64,000 bases of DNA from Curvibacter sp. CHRR-16 (GTDB lineage Bacteria; Pseudomonadota; Gammaproteobacteria; Burkholderiales; Burkholderiaceae_C), in contig NZ_JAHCSH010000004.1 of assembly GCF_018474005.1 (NCBI RefSeq), positions 1 to 64,000 on the forward strand, written 5' to 3'. Each line of letters begins with the position of its first letter. Within the stretch, counting starts at the first letter, position 1. The position numbers were made by a program, and so were the translations under genes. The notes beneath the pieces were generated by a model. The model searched no databases, had not been told where the DNA came from, and saw nothing but the letters and a program-made list of their open reading frames with translations. Positions 51,835-63,248 of the stretch are shown here, piece by piece.

Positions 51835-53886
51835 CTAGCTTTCAAACTCCACAATCGGCTGATCCACCGCCAGCGACTCGCCTTTGCTGGCCATCACCTT
51901 GGCCACCACGCCGTCAGCAGCGGCGAAGAGGACGTTTTCCATCTTCATGGCTTCGATGACGGCCACACGCTCGCCCGCTTGGACTTTTTGGCCAGGCTGC
52001 ACGGCTACATCCACCAGCAGGCCGGGCATGGGCGAGAGGACGAACTTGCTCATGTCCGGCGGGGCCTTAAACGGCATGAGGCGGTGCAGCTCCGCTTGGC
52101 GGGGCGAGAGCACCAGCGCGTCCAGACGCGCGCCGTCGTGCTGGATGCGCAGGCCCAGTGGGTTGCCGGGTACGCCGCGCTCCATCTGTGCGGTAAAGGG
52201 CTTGCCGTTCACCGTGCCCACCAGGGCTATGTCGTTCAGACGCGATTTGCTACGAATGACATAGCACGCTGTGCCCACCAGCAGCCGCGCAGAGCCCGAT
52301 TCGTCTTCAAACTCTTGCACGTCCACAGGGGTGTAGCTGTGCAGGCCGTGGGCGTCCAGCCCCACCACCACGCAGTCGTTGTGCTCGGGCGCGCCGTAGC
52401 CGGGCAACTGGCCGGTGATGGCGGCTGCGCGCTGGCGGCTCTTGCGCCGCACAAAGGCGGCCAGCGCCACGAGGAAATGCGGGTCTGCCGCTTGCACCGA
52501 CTGGCTGTGAAAACCACCCGCGTAGTGCTCGGCAATAAAACCTGTGTTGAACTGCCCGCTCACAAAGTGGGGGTGCGACAGCAGCGCGGCTTGGAATGGG
52601 ATGTTGCTGCTGATACCGCGAATGACAAAGCCGTTGAGCGCGGCGCGCATTTTGGCGATGGCGTCGTTGCGGTCTTTGCCGTGCACGATGAGCTTGGCGA
52701 TCATCGAGTCGTAGTACATGGGGATCTCGCCGCCCTCGGCCACGCCCGTGTCCACGCGCACGCCGTAGAGCGCATCGGTATTGGCCTGCCACATGGTTTG
52801 CGCAGGCGGCGTAAAGCGCACCAGCCGCCCGGTGCTGGGCAGGAAGTTGCGGAACGGGTCTTCGGCGTTGATGCGGCACTCCATGGCCCAGCCCTCGCGC
52901 TTCACATCCTCTTGCGCCAGCGGCAGCTTCTCGCCAGCGGCCACGCGGATCATCAGCTCCACCAAGTCCAGCCCGGTGATGCACTCGGTCACCGGGTGCT
53001 CCACCTGCAGGCGGGTGTTCATCTCCAGGAAGTAAAAGTCTTGGTCTTTGCCGACCACAAACTCCACCGTGCCCGCGCTTTGGTACTGCACCGCTTTGGC
53101 CAGCGCCACAGCTTGCTCACCCATGGCGCGGCGGGTTTCGTCGCTGATGAAGGGGCTAGGAGCTTCCTCGATCACCTTCTGGTGGCGACGCTGGATGGAG
53201 CACTCGCGCTCGTTGAGGTAAATCACGTTGCCATGGCTGTCGCCCAGCACTTGGATTTCGATGTGGCGCGGCTCCTGCACGTACTTTTCCATGAACACAC
53301 GGTCGTCGCCAAAGCTGTTGCGCGCCTCGTTGCGGCAGCTGGTAAAGCCCTCGAAGCACTCTTTGTCGCTGTAGGCCACGCGCAAGCCTTTGCCACCGCC
53401 GCCCGCGCTGGCTTTGATCATGACTGGGTAGCCAATGCGCTGCGCAATGCCCACCGCCTCGTCAGCCGACAAGATAGGCTCGTTGTGGCCGGGAATGGTG
53501 CTCACCTTGGCCTCATTGGCCAGCTTCTTGGACGCGATCTTGTCGCCCATGGCGGCAATGCTGTGGTGCTTGGGCCCGATGAAGGTGATGCCCGCCTCCT
53601 CCACCCGCTTGGCAAAGTCCTCGTTCTCGCTCAAAAAACCGTAGCCGGGGTGCACCGCCTGCGCGCCGGTCTGCTTGCACGCGGCAATGATGGCGTCCGC
53701 CAACAAATAGCTCTCGCGGCTGGGCGGCGGCCCGAGGCGCACCGCCTCGTCCGCCAGCTGCACATGGCGCGCATCCTTGTCCGCGTCTGAGTACACCGCA
53801 ACGGTGGCAATGCCCATTTTCTTGGCCGTAGCAATCACGCGGCAGGCAATTTCACCGCGGTTGGCAATCAGGATTTTGGTGAACAT
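51835..53886 (-). CDS. pccA: Propionyl-CoA carboxylase alpha subunit (biotin carboxylase plus BCCP)
   Basis: 683 residues. The biotin carboxylase domain starts KILIANRGEIACRV and has the ATP-grasp KASAGGGGKG, ERECSIQRRHQK and EMNTRLQVEHPVTE. A BT-like linker domain follows, then a C-terminal biotinyl domain with the modified Lys in EAMKMEN. Full length and pairing with pccB in a propionate context favour propionyl-CoA carboxylase over acetyl- or methylcrotonyl-CoA carboxylases. GAGGAGA precedes the ATG. It lies 21 bases after pccB. Confidence 0.92.
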   Translation of the reverse strand: MFTKILIANRGEIACRVIATAKKMGIATVAVYSDADKDARHVQLADEAVRLGPPPSRESYLLADAIIAACKQTGAQAVHPGYGFLSENEDFAKRVEEAGITFIGPKHHSIAAMGDKIASKKLANEAKVSTIPGHNEPILSADEAVGIAQRIGYPVMIKASAGGGGKGLRVAYSDKECFEGFTSCRNEARNSFGDDRVFMEKYVQEPRHIEIQVLGDSHGNVIYLNERECSIQRRHQKVIEEAPSPFISDETRRAMGEQAVALAKAVQYQSAGTVEFVVGKDQDFYFLEMNTRLQVEHPVTECITGLDLVELMIRVAAGEKLPLAQEDVKREGWAMECRINAEDPFRNFLPSTGRLVRFTPPAQTMWQANTDALYGVRVDTGVAEGGEIPMYYDSMIAKLIVHGKDRNDAIAKMRAALNGFVIRGISSNIPFQAALLSHPHFVSGQFNTGFIAEHYAGGFHSQSVQAADPHFLVALAAFVRRKSRQRAAAITGQLPGYGAPEHNDCVVVGLDAHGLHSYTPVDVQEFEDESGSARLLVGTACYVIRSKSRLNDIALVGTVNGKPFTAQMERGVPGNPLGLRIQHDGARLDALVLSPRQAELHRLMPFKAPPDMSKFVLSPMPGLLVDVAVQPGQKVQAGERVAVIEAMKMENVLFAAADGVVAKVMASKGESLAVDQPIVEFES

Positions 53887-53907
53887 GGTGTGTGTCTCCT
53901 CGGGTGC

Positions 53908-55440
53908 TTAGAGTGGAATATTCCCGTGCTTGCGCCACGGGTTGTCCAGCTTTTTGTCTTTGAGCATGATCAGGCTGCGGCAGATGCGTTTGCGGGTTTC
54001 GCTGGGCAGGATCACGTCGTCGATGTAGCCGCGCTCGGCCGCCACGAAGGGGTTGGCAAAGCGGGCTTTGTATTCGGCCTCGCGCTCAGCCAGTTTGGTG
54101 GGGTCTTTTTTGTCCTCGCGGAAGATGATTTCCACCGCGCCCTTGGCCCCCATGACCGCGATCTCGGCGTTGGGCCAGGCCAGGTTCACGTCGCCGCGCA
54201 GGTGTTTACTGGCCATCACGTCGTACGCGCCGCCGTAGGCTTTGCGGGTGATGACGGTGATCTTGGGCACGGTGGCCTCAGCGTAGGCGTAGAGCAGCTT
54301 GGCACCGTGTTTGATGATGCCGCCGTACTCTTGGGCTGTGCCGGGCATGAAGCCGGGCACGTCCACAAAGGTGACCACGGGGATGTTGAACGCATCGCAA
54401 AAGCGCACAAAGCGCGCGGCCTTGATGCTGCTCTTGATGTCCAAGCACCCGGCCAAGACGAGGGGCTGGTTGGCGACGATGCCCACGGTCTGCCCGTCCA
54501 TGCGGGCAAAGCCGATGACGATGTTTTGCGCGTACTCGGGCTGGATTTCGAAAAAGTCCCCATCGTCCACGGTCTTGAGGATGAGCTCTTTCATGTCGTA
54601 GGGCTTGTTGGGGTTGTCGGGTACGAGCGTGTCTAGGCTGGGTTCGCGGCGGTCTATGGGGTCGCCACTCTTGCGCACCGGGGCTTTTTCGCGGTTGGAC
54701 AGTGGCAGATAGTTGAACAAGCGGCGCATCATCAAGAGGGCTTGCACGTCGTTGTCGAACGCGAGGTCGGCCACGCCGCTCTTGGTGGTGTGGGTGATGG
54801 CGCCGCCCAGCTCTTCGGCGGTCACTTCCTCGTGGGTGACGGTTTTCACCACCTCGGGGCCGGTCACAAACATGTAGCTGCTGTCTTTGACCATGAAGAT
54901 AAAGTCCGTCATGGCCGGGCTGTACACCGCGCCGCCCGCGCTGGGCCCCATGATCATGCTGATTTGCGGCACCACGCCGCTGGCCAGCACGTTCTTTTGG
55001 AACACATCGGCGTAGCCACCCAAAGACGCCACGCCCTCTTGGATGCGGGCACCGCCCGAGTCGTTCAGACCAATCACCGGCGCACCCACCTTCATGGCCT
55101 GGTCCATGACCTTGCAAATCTTCTCGGCGTGCGCCTCCGACAGGGCACCGCCAAAGACGGTGAAGTCTTGGCTGAAGACGAAAACCAAGCGGCCGTTGAT
55201 CATGCCGTAGCCCGTCACCACGCCGTCGCCGGGGATTTTGTTATCGGCCATGCCAAAGTCGGTGCAGCGGTGCTCGACGAACATGTCCCACTCTTCAAAC
55301 GTGCCTTCGTCCAGCAGCACTTCGAGCCGCTCGCGCGCGGTGAGCTTGCCCTTGGCGTGCTGGGCGTCGATGCGCTTTTGCCCACCGCCCAAGCGCGCTT
55401 GTTCGCGCTTGGCTTGGAGTTGTTGCAGGTTGTCTTGCAT
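53908..55440 (-). CDS. pccB: Propionyl-CoA carboxylase beta subunit
   Basis: 510 residues, a carboxyltransferase with two crotonase-like halves. [18 protein letters not shown] and [16 protein letters not shown] lie in the N half, and [42 protein letters not shown] oxyanion regions lie in the C half (about residues 360-400). It transfers CO2 from biotin to propionyl-CoA, giving methylmalonyl-CoA. Within the cluster it lies between meaB and pccA. A 59-base spacer upstream holds part of a small repeat. Confidence 0.94.
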   Translation of the reverse strand: MQDNLQQLQAKREQARLGGGQKRIDAQHAKGKLTARERLEVLLDEGTFEEWDMFVEHRCTDFGMADNKIPGDGVVTGYGMINGRLVFVFSQDFTVFGGALSEAHAEKICKVMDQAMKVGAPVIGLNDSGGARIQEGVASLGGYADVFQKNVLASGVVPQISMIMGPSAGGAVYSPAMTDFIFMVKDSSYMFVTGPEVVKTVTHEEVTAEELGGAITHTTKSGVADLAFDNDVQALLMMRRLFNYLPLSNREKAPVRKSGDPIDRREPSLDTLVPDNPNKPYDMKELILKTVDDGDFFEIQPEYAQNIVIGFARMDGQTVGIVANQPLVLAGCLDIKSSIKAARFVRFCDAFNIPVVTFVDVPGFMPGTAQEYGGIIKHGAKLLYAYAEATVPKITVITRKAYGGAYDVMASKHLRGDVNLAWPNAEIAVMGAKGAVEIIFREDKKDPTKLAEREAEYKARFANPFVAAERGYIDDVILPSETRKRICRSLIMLKDKKLDNPWRKHGNIPL

Positions 55441-55478
55441 GGTGTGCCTCTCTCGGGTCTGTGTGTGAAATATTCGTT

Positions 55479-55534
55479 TGCTACAGTTTTTATAGCTACT
55501 TAAGCTTTATCCATAAGCTGTGCGAGCACTTTTC
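55479..55534 (+). repeat. Small interspersed repeat, copy 4, overlapping the meaB stop
   Basis: The element begins TTGCTACAGTTTTTATAGC, continues with an inverted repeat CTTAAGCTTTATCCATAAGC, and ends GAGCACTTTT. The meaB stop and its last residues fall inside it, as happens for the HGSNAT-like gene with copy 1. Confidence 0.6.
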
Positions 55535-56569
55535 GTGCTGCCACGCTGGGAGCCAGTTGGCCAGCCTGCACCTGCTGCTGCACCGCTGGCAGCAGCGCAC
55601 GCACGCTGGGGTGGGATGTAAACCAGTGCTTCAGGCCTGCGTCTATGCGCTCCCACATCCACGTGTGGGCTTGGGCTTGGCGGCGCTGCGCCCAGGCCGT
55701 ACTGGCTGCGCTACTGTCAGGGTTGTGGTGTGCGGCTGTTTGCTGTTGGTGCTGCACAAAGTCCTGCACGGCCTGCCACAGCAGCTCCAGCCCTTGGGCA
55801 TGCAGTGCGCTCACGGGCAGCACGCGGGGCTGCCAGGGCTGCGCTACATGGCCATAGGCTTGCGCTTCCTGCGCATGGTCGGCAGACCCGTGGTGCTGCA
55901 GCCCCAGCAGCCGCAGCGACGAGGTGATTTGCGCCTGCGCCCGCGTGGTGGCAGTGGTATCGATGTCGGCTTTGTTGATGACGACCAAGTGGGCCAGTTC
56001 CATCACGCCTTTTTTGATGGCTTGCAGCTCGTCGCCCGCGTTGGGCAACTGCAGCAGGATGAACATGTCCGTCATGCCCGCTACGGCCACTTCGCTCTGG
56101 CCGACGCCCACGGTCTCGACGATGACGGTGTCGTATCCAGCGGCCTCGCACACCAGCATGGCTTCGCGCGTTTTCTCGGCCACGCCGCCCAAATTGCCAC
56201 CGCTCGGGCTGGGGCGGATAAAGGCCCGCTCGTGCACCGAGAGCCGCTCCATGCGTGTCTTGTCGCCCAATATGGAGCCGCCCGACACGCTGGACGATGG
56301 ATCGACCGCCAGCACCGCCACGCGGTGCCCGCGCTCGATGAGGAATAGCCCCAGCGATTCGATCAGCGTGCTCTTGCCCACCCCCGGCACCCCGCTGATG
56401 CCCAGCCGCAAGCTGCGCCCGGTGTGCGGCAGCAAGTCGTTGAGCAACGCATCGGCCTGCTCGCGGTGGTCGGCACGCGTGCTCTCCAGCAGCGTGATGG
56501 CCTTGGCCATGGCGCGGCGTTGGGCCGGGCCAGCGCCTTGCAGCAATGCGGGAAGCAAGGGGTGTGCCG

Positions 56570-56573
<4 letters not shown>
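55500..56573 (-). CDS. meaB: Methylmalonyl-CoA mutase-associated GTPase MeaB
   Basis: 357 residues. The P-loop GVPGVGKS is at 61-68, followed by switch regions ([22 protein letters not shown]) and NKAD for guanine recognition. MeaB loads and protects the B12 cofactor of methylmalonyl-CoA mutase. The start is a GTG whose GTGA overlaps the mutase stop, so the two are translationally coupled. The C terminus, ending LAQLMDKA, is partly encoded by a small interspersed repeat. Confidence 0.95.
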
Positions 56574-58759
<2,186 letters not shown>

Positions 58760-58786
58760 GCCGAGTCTCCAAATTGATGCTCTTGG

Positions 58787-58804
58787 AATTCATAATTATA
58801 AATT
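58787..58804. promoter_or_regulatory. Palindromic operator candidate upstream of the mutase gene
   Basis: AATTCATAATTATAAATT reads as a palindrome with 8 of 9 pairs matching. It is bracketed by an 11-base inverted repeat (58771-58781 and 58806-58816, GATGC/GCATC core, 10 of 11 matching). It overlaps the -10 of the predicted promoter, so a bound repressor would block transcription. The TetR gene just upstream is the obvious candidate regulator. Confidence 0.6.
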
Positions 58805-58824
58805 AAGCATCATTTTGCACGCAA
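58795..58824 (-). promoter_or_regulatory. Candidate sigma-70 promoter of the propionate cluster
   Basis: On the minus strand TTGCGT (58819-58824) and a perfect TATAAT (58795-58800) are separated by 18 bases, ending 35 bases ahead of the mutase ATG. It lies in the spacer after the TetR stop, so the cluster need not depend on tetR transcription. Confidence 0.6.
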
Positions 58825-58860
58825 TAACGCCATGCTCTATGCCTTGGCTCAAGCTATGGG

Positions 58861-59520
58861 TTAATTTGAGAGCGCGTTGAGACTTTGCAGGCCGACCGCG
58901 TTGGCGCGGATCTCTGGCTCGGCTAACGCAAACACCATGCGCGCGACCGCAGCTGCCGCCTGCTCGGTGGACAACTGTGGTTCGTCAAACAGCATTTCCA
59001 TCATGGAATAGCCAATTTGCATTGCCGTACGCGCCAAAAACTGCGCAGTCTGCAGCGTGGTTTGCGGATACGCCTGGACAAAAAGAGCGGCTATCACTGC
59101 AGCAATTTGCTGATGCGATTGCATCACAACACTTTGCAACTCGGGCATGCTACGCATTGCCCGCATGATGGGCACCCCAGCAGAAAAACGCAGGGTCACC
59201 TGCATGGTCTTATGAAACAACCCTTCAAAGCTTTTGAGCAAGTCCTGAGGGTTTTGGCTAAGGTTAGACACACTGGACCACTCCACCAGTACGTCACGCT
59301 GGGCTTGGGTAAGACGCTCCCCCAGTGCCTCAAGCAGTGCATATTTGTTGGCGAAATAGCGGTACAAAGCGGGAGGGGTCAAACCAGCTTGTTCACACAC
59401 CAAATTGGTAGTCAAACGCTCTGGCCCCACCTGCACCAGCACCTCCGCTGTCGCAGACAGTATGCGCTCATACGTTTGGCGAGCACGCGCCTGCTGTGGC
59501 ACGGCTTTTGGTGATGCCAT
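58861..59520 (-). CDS. TetR-family transcriptional regulator
   Basis: 219 residues from the ATG at 59520 (GGAG eight bases upstream); in-frame starts at 59565 and 59628 have no ribosome site. The N-terminal helix-turn-helix is typical: RQTYERILSATAEVLVQVG, then LTTNLVCEQAGLTPPALYRYFANKYALLEAL. The C-terminal ligand domain is all-helical. It lies 101 bases upstream of the mutase gene on the same strand, and is the probable regulator of the propionate cluster and of itself. The ligand is unknown, and a propionyl- or methylmalonyl-CoA-like effector is a guess. Confidence 0.9.
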   Translation of the reverse strand: MASPKAVPQQARARQTYERILSATAEVLVQVGPERLTTNLVCEQAGLTPPALYRYFANKYALLEALGERLTQAQRDVLVEWSSVSNLSQNPQDLLKSFEGLFHKTMQVTLRFSAGVPIMRAMRSMPELQSVVMQSHQQIAAVIAALFVQAYPQTTLQTAQFLARTAMQIGYSMMEMLFDEPQLSTEQAAAAVARMVFALAEPEIRANAVGLQSLNALSN

Positions 59521-59600
59521 GACTACAACTCCAGCAACTTCCGGTGTTTCATTTTCCAGCGACATAGTTTTGAGTGTGAAATGCCCAGTGACCGGAACAT

Positions 59601-59627
59601 TGTCCAAGAAAAAAACATTTTTGGACA
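59601..59627. promoter_or_regulatory. Inverted repeat TGTCCAA-N13-TTGGACA between tetR and gntR
   Basis: A perfect 7-base inverted repeat separated by 13 A/T-rich bases lies in the 209-base divergent region between the TetR and GntR genes. Half-site centres are 20 bases apart, two helical turns, suiting a dimeric regulator. Confidence 0.5.
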
Positions 59628-59669
59628 TCAGAATCTACCGCAAGCCCACCGCAAGAGTCTTTTGTGATT

Positions 59670-59700
59670 TTGTATTATTGATTTTCAATTCTTTTATACT
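59670..59700 (+). promoter_or_regulatory. Candidate promoter for the GntR gene
   Basis: TTGTAT (59670-59675) and TATACT (59695-59700) are separated by 19 bases in an A/T-rich stretch ending 29 bases before the ATG. Spacing is longer than ideal, so this is tentative. Confidence 0.35.
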
Positions 59701-59729
59701 CCTAGCTGCCATCACCAAGCTCCGCCACC

Positions 59730-60392
59730 ATGTGCCCCTCCTCTTTAGCATTGGCTCCACGCGCCCTTTATGAAGAAGTGGCCGAGTTGCTGCGCCAGCG
59801 CATATTCCAGCGTGAGTTAGAGCCAGGCGCTTGGATTGACGAATTGAAAATTGCCCAAGAATTGGGAATAAGCCGTACCCCACTGCGTGAAGCCATCAAG
59901 GTCTTGGCGACCGAGGGCTTGGTAACCATCAAGGTACGTCGGGGGGCTTATGTCACAGAGGTGTCGCACCAAGATCTGAGCGATGTGTACCACTTGTTGG
60001 GTCTGCTAGAAAGCGATGCAGCAGCCACAGTGGCGCAACGAGCAACCGATGCACAACTGAGTGAACTGGCACAAATCCACGCCCAACTAGAGGTGGCAGC
60101 GGCCCAGGGCAATACCCAAATGGATGCCTTCTTTGCGATAAACGAACAATTCCATATGCGACTTTTGGAGATTGCTAACAACCGCTGGTCCAACCAAGTG
60201 GTAGCCGATCTGCGCAAAGTCATGAAGCTCAATCGCCACCACTCACTTTTTAAATCAGGTCGCATTCAAGAGTCATTGCAAGAACATCGCGGCATCATGC
60301 AAGCTTTGCAAAAGCGCACTCCAGATGAGGCACGCCAGCAAATGCAGAACCATTTCCACAATGGGTTACGCGCTGCCGACGAGTCGGTATAA
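59730..60392 (+). CDS. GntR-family (FadR/VanR-type) transcriptional regulator with FCD domain
   Basis: 220 residues. The winged helix is at about 10-75 (LYEEVAELLRQRIFQREL, LGISRTPLREAIKVLATEGLVTI). The all-helical FCD ligand domain at 85-210 has the metal-binding pattern FHMRLLEIANN, with a late HRGIMQAL and HFHNG. Members usually respond to organic acids or acyl-CoA. Divergent from tetR, it may share its operator region. The target genes are not known, and the propionate cluster is a reasonable guess. Confidence 0.92.
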   Translation: MCPSSLALAPRALYEEVAELLRQRIFQRELEPGAWIDELKIAQELGISRTPLREAIKVLATEGLVTIKVRRGAYVTEVSHQDLSDVYHLLGLLESDAAATVAQRATDAQLSELAQIHAQLEVAAAQGNTQMDAFFAINEQFHMRLLEIANNRWSNQVVADLRKVMKLNRHHSLFKSGRIQESLQEHRGIMQALQKRTPDEARQQMQNHFHNGLRAADESV

Positions 60393-60407
60393 GTAACAGA
60401 GCATAGA

Positions 60408-60430
60408 TTTGCTGGTTTTTTTACAGCAAA
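60408..60430 (+). terminator. Weak hairpin after the GntR gene
   Basis: TTTGCTG and CAGCAAA form a 7-base stem around a T-rich loop, 15 bases after the GntR stop. No T run follows the stem, so termination would be weak. Confidence 0.3.
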
Positions 60431-60474
60431 TGGGCTAAATTGCGGCCCTAGCACATTTTTGCTGGCTGTAATCG

Positions 60475-61431
60475 ATGAAATTAAGCCCTTTTCTTGCCGC
60501 TCTTAGCATGCTGCTTGCAGCAGGCAGTGCATTGGCTGGCTTTCAAGATGGTGTTGCAGCCTACCGCCAAGGTAACTACACCAAAGCCATGCAAGAGTTC
60601 AAGGCTGCCGCCAAATTCAATGATGATGGGGCCGCCCAAAACTATTTGGGCCAAATGTACGAACGAGGACAAGGCGTCCCCAAAGACTACAGTCAAGCGC
60701 TCAATTGGTACATCAAAGGGGCATACAACGGCAATGTACTGGCCCAAATCAACACCAGCTATTTCTACCTGAACGGCTTGGGCATCGAGCGAAACGACTA
60801 CAACGCCGTATATTGGCTCCAAAAAGCTGCTGATAGCGGTGATGCATATGCCCAATACAACTTGGGCTTGCTGTACGACACAGGCCAAGGTGTTATGACC
60901 AACCCAGAAAAAGCCTTCCAGTGGTTTCGCAAAGCCGCATGGCAGGGCCAAAGCCAAGCGCAATACAGCCTGTGCAATATGTATTACAACGGGCAAGGCG
61001 TGGTACGCGACACCCGTGAAGCTGCAACATGGTGCAAACAGTCTGCAGAACAAGGCTACGCCCCTGCGCAGGCCTTACTGGGCATGCTTTATGAACGCGG
61101 ACAAGGCGTCCCTATAGATTACAAAGAAGCTGTGCGCCTGTACCGCTTGGCGGCAGATCAAGGCGAGTCATTGGCGCAACGCAATTTGGGTACTATGTAT
61201 GCATCGAGCCGGGGCGTTCCTTCAGCCCAAATCGTTGCCTATGCTTTACTTAATTTAGCGGCAGCAAGCGATACCCCTCAAGAAATGACAGCCAGTGCCC
61301 ATCGCAACCAAATTGGTTCTGGCATGTCCAAAGATGAGATTGAATTGGCACTTAATTTGTCGCACGAAATGGCCAAAGAAGGTCGCCTACTGCAAGCGCT
61401 GGATCGCTTCATCCAGCAAGGTACTTTGTAA
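60475..61431 (+). CDS. Exported Sel1-repeat (TPR-like) protein
   Basis: 318 residues. A signal peptide spans about 1-22 (LSMLLAAGSALA). From residue 38 to 260 about six Sel1-like repeats of 36 residues follow, with recurring A..LG.MYERGQGVPKDY..AL.WY patterns. Such proteins are usually adaptor scaffolds in the periplasm or outer membrane. The last 60 residues lack repeats. Function is unknown, and it is flanked by unrelated genes. Confidence 0.9.
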   Translation: MKLSPFLAALSMLLAAGSALAGFQDGVAAYRQGNYTKAMQEFKAAAKFNDDGAAQNYLGQMYERGQGVPKDYSQALNWYIKGAYNGNVLAQINTSYFYLNGLGIERNDYNAVYWLQKAADSGDAYAQYNLGLLYDTGQGVMTNPEKAFQWFRKAAWQGQSQAQYSLCNMYYNGQGVVRDTREAATWCKQSAEQGYAPAQALLGMLYERGQGVPIDYKEAVRLYRLAADQGESLAQRNLGTMYASSRGVPSAQIVAYALLNLAAASDTPQEMTASAHRNQIGSGMSKDEIELALNLSHEMAKEGRLLQALDRFIQQGTL

Positions 61432-61448
61432 TACCCCACTTTGTCTGC

Positions 61449-62438
61449 TCAGGCAGACTCCAATCGCTGGGCGATACGTGACACTCGTCCTGCAGGCTCT
61501 TGCTTGAGCTTGTGATCCGACCACACTTGGCGCCACGCCCTCGCGCCGGGCAAACCATGGCGCAGACCCAGCATATGCCTAGCGATACCGTACCAACCGG
61601 CGCCGTAGCGCTCCTTCATGCGCTCCATGTAAAGCACCATTTCCGCTTCCACCGCCTCCCGGCTCAAAGTGGTTGAGGTCGAGTCACCGTAGAACAAAGC
61701 ATCCCACTGGGTCAACCACCAAGGGTTGTGGTAGGCCTCGCGTCCCACCATGACGCCATCCACATGCTGCAAAGCCTGCTGCACTTGATCGTTGTTGGTA
61801 AAGCCGCCATTGATGACGAAGGTCAAGTGCGGGAAATCTTGCTTGAGCTGGTACACCACGTCGTAACGCAGCGGCGGTATTTCGCGGTTTTCCTTGGGGC
61901 TTAAGCCATCAAGCCACGCATTACGTGCATGAACGATGAAGACATTGCACCCTGCTGCTGCTATCTGCCCAACAAAATCCCGCACAAAACCATAGCTCAC
62001 CTCCCTGTCCACACCAATACGATGCTTAAGGGTGACAGGGATTGACACCGCATCACGCATGGCTTTGATGCAATCGGCTACCAATGACGGTTCAAGCATG
62101 AGGCAAGCACCAAATGCACCACGCTGCACACGGGGACTGGGACAACCGCAGTTGAGGTTGATTTCGTCATACCCCCACTGCTGCCCCAAGCGCGCTGCAG
62201 CAGCCAAATCAGTCGGATCGCTGCCCCCCAGCTGCAAGGCCACAGGGTGTTCCTGCTCGCTAAAGTCCAAATGGCGTGCGACATCGCCATGCAGTAGAGC
62301 ACCAGTAGTCACCATTTCGGTGTACAGCAGGGTGTGGCGACTGAGCAGGCGGTGGAAATAGCGGCATGACCGATCGGTCCAGTCCAACATGGGCGCTACC
62401 GACATGCGCCACCGCTGGCTAGTGGGGATAGAAGACAT
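61449..62438 (-). CDS. dusA: tRNA-dihydrouridine(20/20a) synthase DusA
   Basis: 329 residues. The FMN barrel has the DusA signature SVAPMLDWTDRSCRYF, the active-site Cys region NLNCGCPSPRVQRGAFGACLM, and the late MVGREAYHNPW. DusA reduces U20 and U20a in tRNA D-loops. The start at 62438 gives an N terminus similar to homologues, although no clear Shine-Dalgarno precedes it. An internal ATG at 62405 is a possible alternative. The convergent Sel1 gene ends 17 bases away. Confidence 0.95.
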   Translation of the reverse strand: MSSIPTSQRWRMSVAPMLDWTDRSCRYFHRLLSRHTLLYTEMVTTGALLHGDVARHLDFSEQEHPVALQLGGSDPTDLAAAARLGQQWGYDEINLNCGCPSPRVQRGAFGACLMLEPSLVADCIKAMRDAVSIPVTLKHRIGVDREVSYGFVRDFVGQIAAAGCNVFIVHARNAWLDGLSPKENREIPPLRYDVVYQLKQDFPHLTFVINGGFTNNDQVQQALQHVDGVMVGREAYHNPWWLTQWDALFYGDSTSTTLSREAVEAEMVLYMERMKERYGAGWYGIARHMLGLRHGLPGARAWRQVWSDHKLKQEPAGRVSRIAQRLESA

Positions 62439-62528
62439 AAAAAGGAGAAAAACTGCAGCGCAAGACGCGCATTATCGTCGGGGCTGGATTTTGGCACTGC
62501 GCTTTGAGCACCGCGCGCAGCGTGCTGA

Positions 62529-63239
62529 TTAGGCGCTAGGAACCAAGCACCATGGGGCTTGAGCGTGTACCAATCCCATCCACAATGCCCAAGCCGACAA
62601 ACAGGCCAAGCCTGCACCCGCCAAACGAATTCCCCAAACGCCGGAGCGATTGCCTGCAGCAGCGAAGCCTCCCCAACGGCGTACGCTTTGCCAAAACCAC
62701 GGCCAAAGCCCCATGGCCAGCGATGTGCCCACAGCAAATGCCCCCATAGCGCCAGCCCCAGCCCACACAGAATTGGCCAGAGCGGCCACTAACAAGGCCG
62801 AATAAAGCAAACCGCAAGGCATAAAGGCCCACAACGCCCCCAAAAGGAGGGGCGCCCCCTGCCCCGCCCGCCCCAAATGGCGACGCAAGCGTTGCCACAC
62901 TGAATGGGCTATAGCATCGAGCCAGCGTGGCTGACGCCCCTGCACCAGCAACACCAGTCCTAAAACAATGGCGGCCACATGAAGCATGGACCAGACAGGA
63001 CGCAAAGCCGCCATGTGTACGGTAAGCCATCCCAAACCTTGCATGGAAGCAGCCGCAAAGCCGCCCATCGCGCTGTAACCCACTACACGCCCCAACTGGA
63101 ACAAAAAATTGCCCATGGCGGGTTTGGATGCTGCATGCAGGGTACTAGCCCCTAAGCAGGCTGCCCCGCACATGGCCACACAGTGGGGGCCACCGAGCAG
63201 GCCCATACCGAGTGCGGTCAATACCAAGGTCGCTTGCAT
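62529..63239 (-). CDS. SafE/DsbD-like membrane protein (sulfite exporter TauE/SafE family)
   Basis: 236 residues with six or so hydrophobic helices. Cysteine motifs GGPHCVAMCG in the first helix and MPCGLLYSALLVAA in the fourth are those of the DsbD_2/CcdA-like family found beside cbb3 oxidase genes. Members have been linked to copper or thiol transport in cytochrome assembly. The gene starts 9 bases after hemN, so the two are co-transcribed, consistent with a role in low-oxygen respiration. The substrate is unknown. Confidence 0.85.
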   Translation of the reverse strand: MQATLVLTALGMGLLGGPHCVAMCGAACLGASTLHAASKPAMGNFLFQLGRVVGYSAMGGFAAASMQGLGWLTVHMAALRPVWSMLHVAAIVLGLVLLVQGRQPRWLDAIAHSVWQRLRRHLGRAGQGAPLLLGALWAFMPCGLLYSALLVAALANSVWAGAGAMGAFAVGTSLAMGLWPWFWQSVRRWGGFAAAGNRSGVWGIRLAGAGLACLSAWALWMGLVHAQAPWCLVPSA

Positions 63240-63248
63240 GCCTTGGTT

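Noticed and set aside
51979..53790. Long plus-strand frame opposite pccA, and similar ones opposite the mutase (56930-58696), the ABC ATPase (11320-13500) and fuconate dehydratase (6387-7589)
   Set aside because: All lie wholly opposite well-identified genes and have low-complexity His/Ala/Gly-rich products.
58760..58860. Cobalamin riboswitch ahead of methylmalonyl-CoA mutase
   Set aside because: The spacer is only about 100 bases, A/T rich, and contains a promoter with palindromes but no B12-box-like sequence.
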